A stretch of DNA of 64,000 nt from Rhodothermales bacterium. GTDB taxonomy: Bacteria; Bacteroidota; Rhodothermia; Rhodothermales; Bin80. The translations under genes and the position numbers were made by a program. The stretch covers positions 1 through 64,000 of the forward strand of contig JAJEDR010000077.1 of the NCBI GenBank assembly GCA_022821385.1. The letters run 5' to 3'. Each line of letters starts with the position of its first letter. Position 1 is the first letter of the stretch. The notes beneath the pieces were generated by a model. That model searched no databases, was not told where the DNA came from, and saw only the letters and a program-made list of their open reading frames with translations. Shown here piece after piece: positions 60,795 to 64,000 of the stretch.

Positions 60795-61859
60795 ATGCGC
60801 TATATCCCCTTCGTTCTTGTGCTGTTCTTGGCAATGTGTCAGACAGCTCCCCCGGATGAAACTCACGAAGAAACACCCGTTGACTCAGACCAGACCATGG
60901 CTTCCAAGAGATTAATAGGGACGGTTCAAGTACTAGACGAAGCGCTAACTTCATTGGTTGCCGCAGATGCACAATTGGAGGTCCTGGCAGAAGGCTTTGA
61001 TTGGTCAGAAGGCCCCGTCTGGGTTAACAGAGGCGGCTTCCTGCTCTTTTCAGATGTGCCTACCAACAGAATTTATCAGTGGATGGAGGACAGCGAGGTC
61101 AGTGTGTTTTTAGAACCATCGGGTTATACGGGAACAGTGGAAAGAGGGGGTGAGACCGGATCTAACGGACTAACGCTGGATACCGAAGGCCACCTGATCA
61201 TTGCACAGCATGGTGACCGTCGAGTTGCCCGGCTAAGTACATCTGTTTTGGAGCCGCAACCTGTGTATGAGACGATCACCGAGCAGTACGACGGCAAACG
61301 ATACAACAGTCCCAATGACTTGGTTTATCATTCTGACGGAACGTTGTATTTCACGGATCCGCCCTACGGGCTTGAGTTCAGAATGTCTGATCCGGCCAAA
61401 GAATTGGATTTTCAAGGTGTGTACAGTGTTAGCCCGGATGGCACAGTCCAACTCCTTGAGTCAACAATGAGCAGGCCCAACGGACTAGCTTTCTCACCAG
61501 ACGAGAGCACATTGTATGTTGCCAATTCAGATCCGGAGCACGCTATCTGGATGGCTTACGATGTTCTGCCAGACGGCGGTATAAGCAACGGTCGCGTGTT
61601 TTTCGATGCTACGGACCTTGTCAAGCAGGGCCTCCCCGGCTTGCCCGATGGTCTGAAAGTAGATGAGAGTGGCAATTTATTTGCAACAGGACCAGGGGGT
61701 GTACTCATCCTCAGCCCAGAGGGCGTCCATCTTGGTACGATCAATACAACACAGGCAACTGCCAACTGCGCCTTTGGGGGAGATGGTAATGTGCTATACA
61801 TTACAGCAGACATGCTCCTGCTGCGTATTCAGCTCCAAACCAAGGGCGCTATTCTTTAA
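60795..61859 (+). CDS. SMP-30/gluconolactonase-family protein, copy 2
   Basis: Close paralogue of copy 1: EGFDWSEGPVWVNRGGFLLFSDVPTNRIYQW, GKRYNSPNDLVYHSDGTLYFTDPPYG. Confidence 0.93.
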   Translation: MRYIPFVLVLFLAMCQTAPPDETHEETPVDSDQTMASKRLIGTVQVLDEALTSLVAADAQLEVLAEGFDWSEGPVWVNRGGFLLFSDVPTNRIYQWMEDSEVSVFLEPSGYTGTVERGGETGSNGLTLDTEGHLIIAQHGDRRVARLSTSVLEPQPVYETITEQYDGKRYNSPNDLVYHSDGTLYFTDPPYGLEFRMSDPAKELDFQGVYSVSPDGTVQLLESTMSRPNGLAFSPDESTLYVANSDPEHAIWMAYDVLPDGGISNGRVFFDATDLVKQGLPGLPDGLKVDESGNLFATGPGGVLILSPEGVHLGTINTTQATANCAFGGDGNVLYITADMLLLRIQLQTKGAIL

Positions 61860-61988
61860 TCTGCTCAAACCATGCGTGGTTAGCCAGCGTGTAGGACATG
61901 CTGAGCCTCTGCCAATAGCTGTTATCTTCGTCTCACGTTAACAGTAATAATTCCAAGAGGTACTGAAATCACTACACCACTGGCCGCT

Positions 61989-62642
61989 GTGCTGTTTGAC
62001 ATGGACGGAGTTCTTGTTAATTCCGAACCATTGCATGAAAAGGCACAGGACATTGTCTGTCGGCGATTCGATCTGGATGTGCCAACATCGATCTCTCCTA
62101 TTTTCAAGGGCTGGACGGAAGATCGTGTGTATGCATATATTGCTGAGCATTTTGGCACGGGTTCAGCTACGGTCGAGACGCTTATACGAGCCAAACATGC
62201 TGTTTTTGCGAGTCTTTCCGATGAGCTTGAACTCATATCAGGTGCCGCAGAACTGGTGCATGCATTACATAACCTGGACATCCCCCTAGGTCTGGTTACT
62301 TCTGCTACTCGTGCTGACCAGGAAAGAGCATTTGCCAAGTTTGGCTTCTTCCCCTATTTCTCCTCAGTCACAACAGTTGAAGATGTTACCGAGGCAAAGC
62401 CTCATCCACAACCATACTTGACTGGCTCTGAACGCTTGGGAATGAGGCCTGAAGAATGCATCGTTGTTGAGGACTCCAAGTACGGAGTAATCAGTGCCTT
62501 ACGTGCGGGATGTCATGTTTTGGGACTAGCGACAACATTTTCATGTGGTGCATTAGATGATGCAGGTGCACATGCTGTTTTTGATTCAATTGAGGCAATT
62601 GAACCGCACATAAAGGAGCTCCTGAAACTGACAGTTGTATAG
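61989..62642 (+). CDS. HAD-superfamily hydrolase (beta-phosphoglucomutase-like)
   Basis: LFDMDGVLVNSEPLHEKA, LGLVTSATRADQERAFAKFGF, KPHPQPYLTGSERLGMRPEECIVVEDSKYGVISALRAG. Start uncertain; could lie slightly upstream. Confidence 0.9.
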   Translation: MLFDMDGVLVNSEPLHEKAQDIVCRRFDLDVPTSISPIFKGWTEDRVYAYIAEHFGTGSATVETLIRAKHAVFASLSDELELISGAAELVHALHNLDIPLGLVTSATRADQERAFAKFGFFPYFSSVTTVEDVTEAKPHPQPYLTGSERLGMRPEECIVVEDSKYGVISALRAGCHVLGLATTFSCGALDDAGAHAVFDSIEAIEPHIKELLKLTVV

Positions 62643-62699
62643 ATTCTCGGTGTTTAGGCCAGCTACCCCCTGTCTTCCATAATCTTAGACAAACAAATA

Positions 62700-64000
62700 A
62701 TGTCAATGAGGCGTGCGACGGTTTTGCTGACTGTTATGACTATATGCAGTTGTACAGCAGATCAATACTCAACAAACACCAGTGATCCATATACTGATTG
62801 GGCTGTCTATCTGGGGGACGCGACGAGTAGTCACTACAGTACTCTTGATCAGATTAATCGAAGTAATGTGGCGGATCTGGCGTTAGCCTGGACCTATAAT
62901 TCCGGCGATGCTGACAGTACCGGCCGTACTCAGATGCAGTGTAATCCAATTATCATAGATTCCATTTTGTATGCCACGTCACCGGGGTTAAAAGCCATTG
63001 CCCTGAATGCAACCACTGGAAAGGAGATATGGCGCTTTGACCCGTTTGAGGCCGGAGCCGTAGATGAAGGGCGCGGGATCAACCGAGGAGTAAGCTACTG
63101 GGCCGGTAATGATCAGCACAAGGCACGTATCATTTATTCGGCAGGATCCAGGCTATTTGCCTTGGATGCGTCAACCGGAAAACCGATCAGCACATTTGGT
63201 GAAGAAGGGTCTGTTAATTTGCGGGAAGGTATGGATCGCGACGTTACGGGTTTATCTGTAGCAGCCCGCACGCCAGGTATCATCTATAGACATCTACTGA
63301 TCCAAGGCACATCTTTGTCTGAGGGCATTCGCTCTGCACCTGGTCATATCCGGGCTTACGATGTGCGCACAGGAGAGCTTGCCTGGATCTTTCATACAAT
63401 CCCTCACCCTGATGAATTTGGATATGATACATGGCCTCCCAATGCCTATTTATACAGTGGGGGCGCTAATGCGTGGAGTGGATTAAGCCTGGATGAAGAA
63501 CGTGGGATAGTCTTCCTCCCCACGGGATCGGCAGCTTTTGATTTTTGGGGAGGTAATCGAATTGGTGAAAATCTATTTGCCAATTCTGTACTTGCACTTG
63601 ATGCCCTGACAGGTGAGCGCAAATGGCACTTCCAGACGGTACATCATGATATTTGGGATCGTGACATCCCAGCTGCCCCCAACCTTGTCACAGTGGTGCA
63701 TGATGGTCACCGCATTGATGCAGTCGCACAGGTCACAAAAAGTGGGTATGTATTTCTTCTTGATCGGGACACTGGAACTCCTCTTTTCCCCGTGGAAGAG
63801 CGTCCGTTCCCAGCCTCTGACCTGAAGGGCGAAGAAGCCTGGCCAACTCAACCGATCCCACTGAAACCTCCCCCCTTCGCACGTCAGAGGTTTGATGAGG
63901 AGGATGTAACCAACATCTCACAGGAATCTCGCGACTATGTGTTGGAGCGTCTCAGGCAAGTTCGTTCCGACGGCCAGTTTGTACCACCAAGCGTACAGGG
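62700..64000 (+). CDS. PQQ-dependent dehydrogenase-like (quinoprotein glucose dehydrogenase-type), 3' end outside window
   Basis: Own translation: MSMRRATVLLTVMTICSCTADQ...DWAVYLGDATSSHYSTLDQINRSNVADLALAWTYNSGD...LNATTGKEIWRFDP...FQTVHHDIWDRDIPAAPNLV; no stop before 64000. Confidence 0.9.
   Translation, partial: MSMRRATVLLTVMTICSCTADQYSTNTSDPYTDWAVYLGDATSSHYSTLDQINRSNVADLALAWTYNSGDADSTGRTQMQCNPIIIDSILYATSPGLKAIALNATTGKEIWRFDPFEAGAVDEGRGINRGVSYWAGNDQHKARIIYSAGSRLFALDASTGKPISTFGEEGSVNLREGMDRDVTGLSVAARTPGIIYRHLLIQGTSLSEGIRSAPGHIRAYDVRTGELAWIFHTIPHPDEFGYDTWPPNAYLYSGGANAWSGLSLDEERGIVFLPTGSAAFDFWGGNRIGENLFANSVLALDALTGERKWHFQTVHHDIWDRDIPAAPNLVTVVHDGHRIDAVAQVTKSGYVFLLDRDTGTPLFPVEERPFPASDLKGEEAWPTQPIPLKPPPFARQRFDEEDVTNISQESRDYVLERLRQVRSDGQFVPPSVQ

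Overview
The 64 kb window looks chromosomal, probably from a Bacteroidota/Rhodothermota-type bacterium. Support for this: a SusC/SusD pair, C-terminal 'NYPNPFNPSTxI' sorting domains, GWxTD and VCBS/UnbV-like proteins, and little visible Shine-Dalgarno. It starts inside argG (minus strand) and ends inside a PQQ-dehydrogenase-like gene (plus strand). Housekeeping and metabolic genes include miaA, pruA, moaD/moaE, a LolC/E-type permease, a MalK/UgpC-type ATPase, a 7TM-HD protein, sugar and sodium symporters, and a periplasmic sugar-oxidation block at 54-64 kb. Two intact insertion sequences can be delimited to the base with target-site duplications: an IS21-family element at 18635-21365 (TSD TAATAC) and an ISL3-family element at 28823-30104 (TSD GGCAGTTT). 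The observations most worth following up are: (1) a single ORF fusing a LacI-type repressor to PurC (SAICAR synthetase); (2) two tandem small ORFs sharing a C-terminal EVKVRRAEAxxLLxDH motif, with mostly synonymous DNA differences, next to a tyrosine recombinase; (3) four ACATATGT palindromes spaced 32/31/31 bp (about three helical turns) upstream of a lipoprotein gene; (4) a thioester-reductase/sulfotransferase fusion beside a radical SAM gene and a PKS cut off inside its AT domain, with an apparent ISL3-like end remnant next to it; (5) a membrane glycosyltransferase/methyltransferase fusion; (6) IS21 ends with 4 and 8 iterated 22-bp repeats of two alternating types. No CRISPR array, rRNA or convincing tRNA was found. 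All family assignments come from reading motifs by eye; no database search was run.
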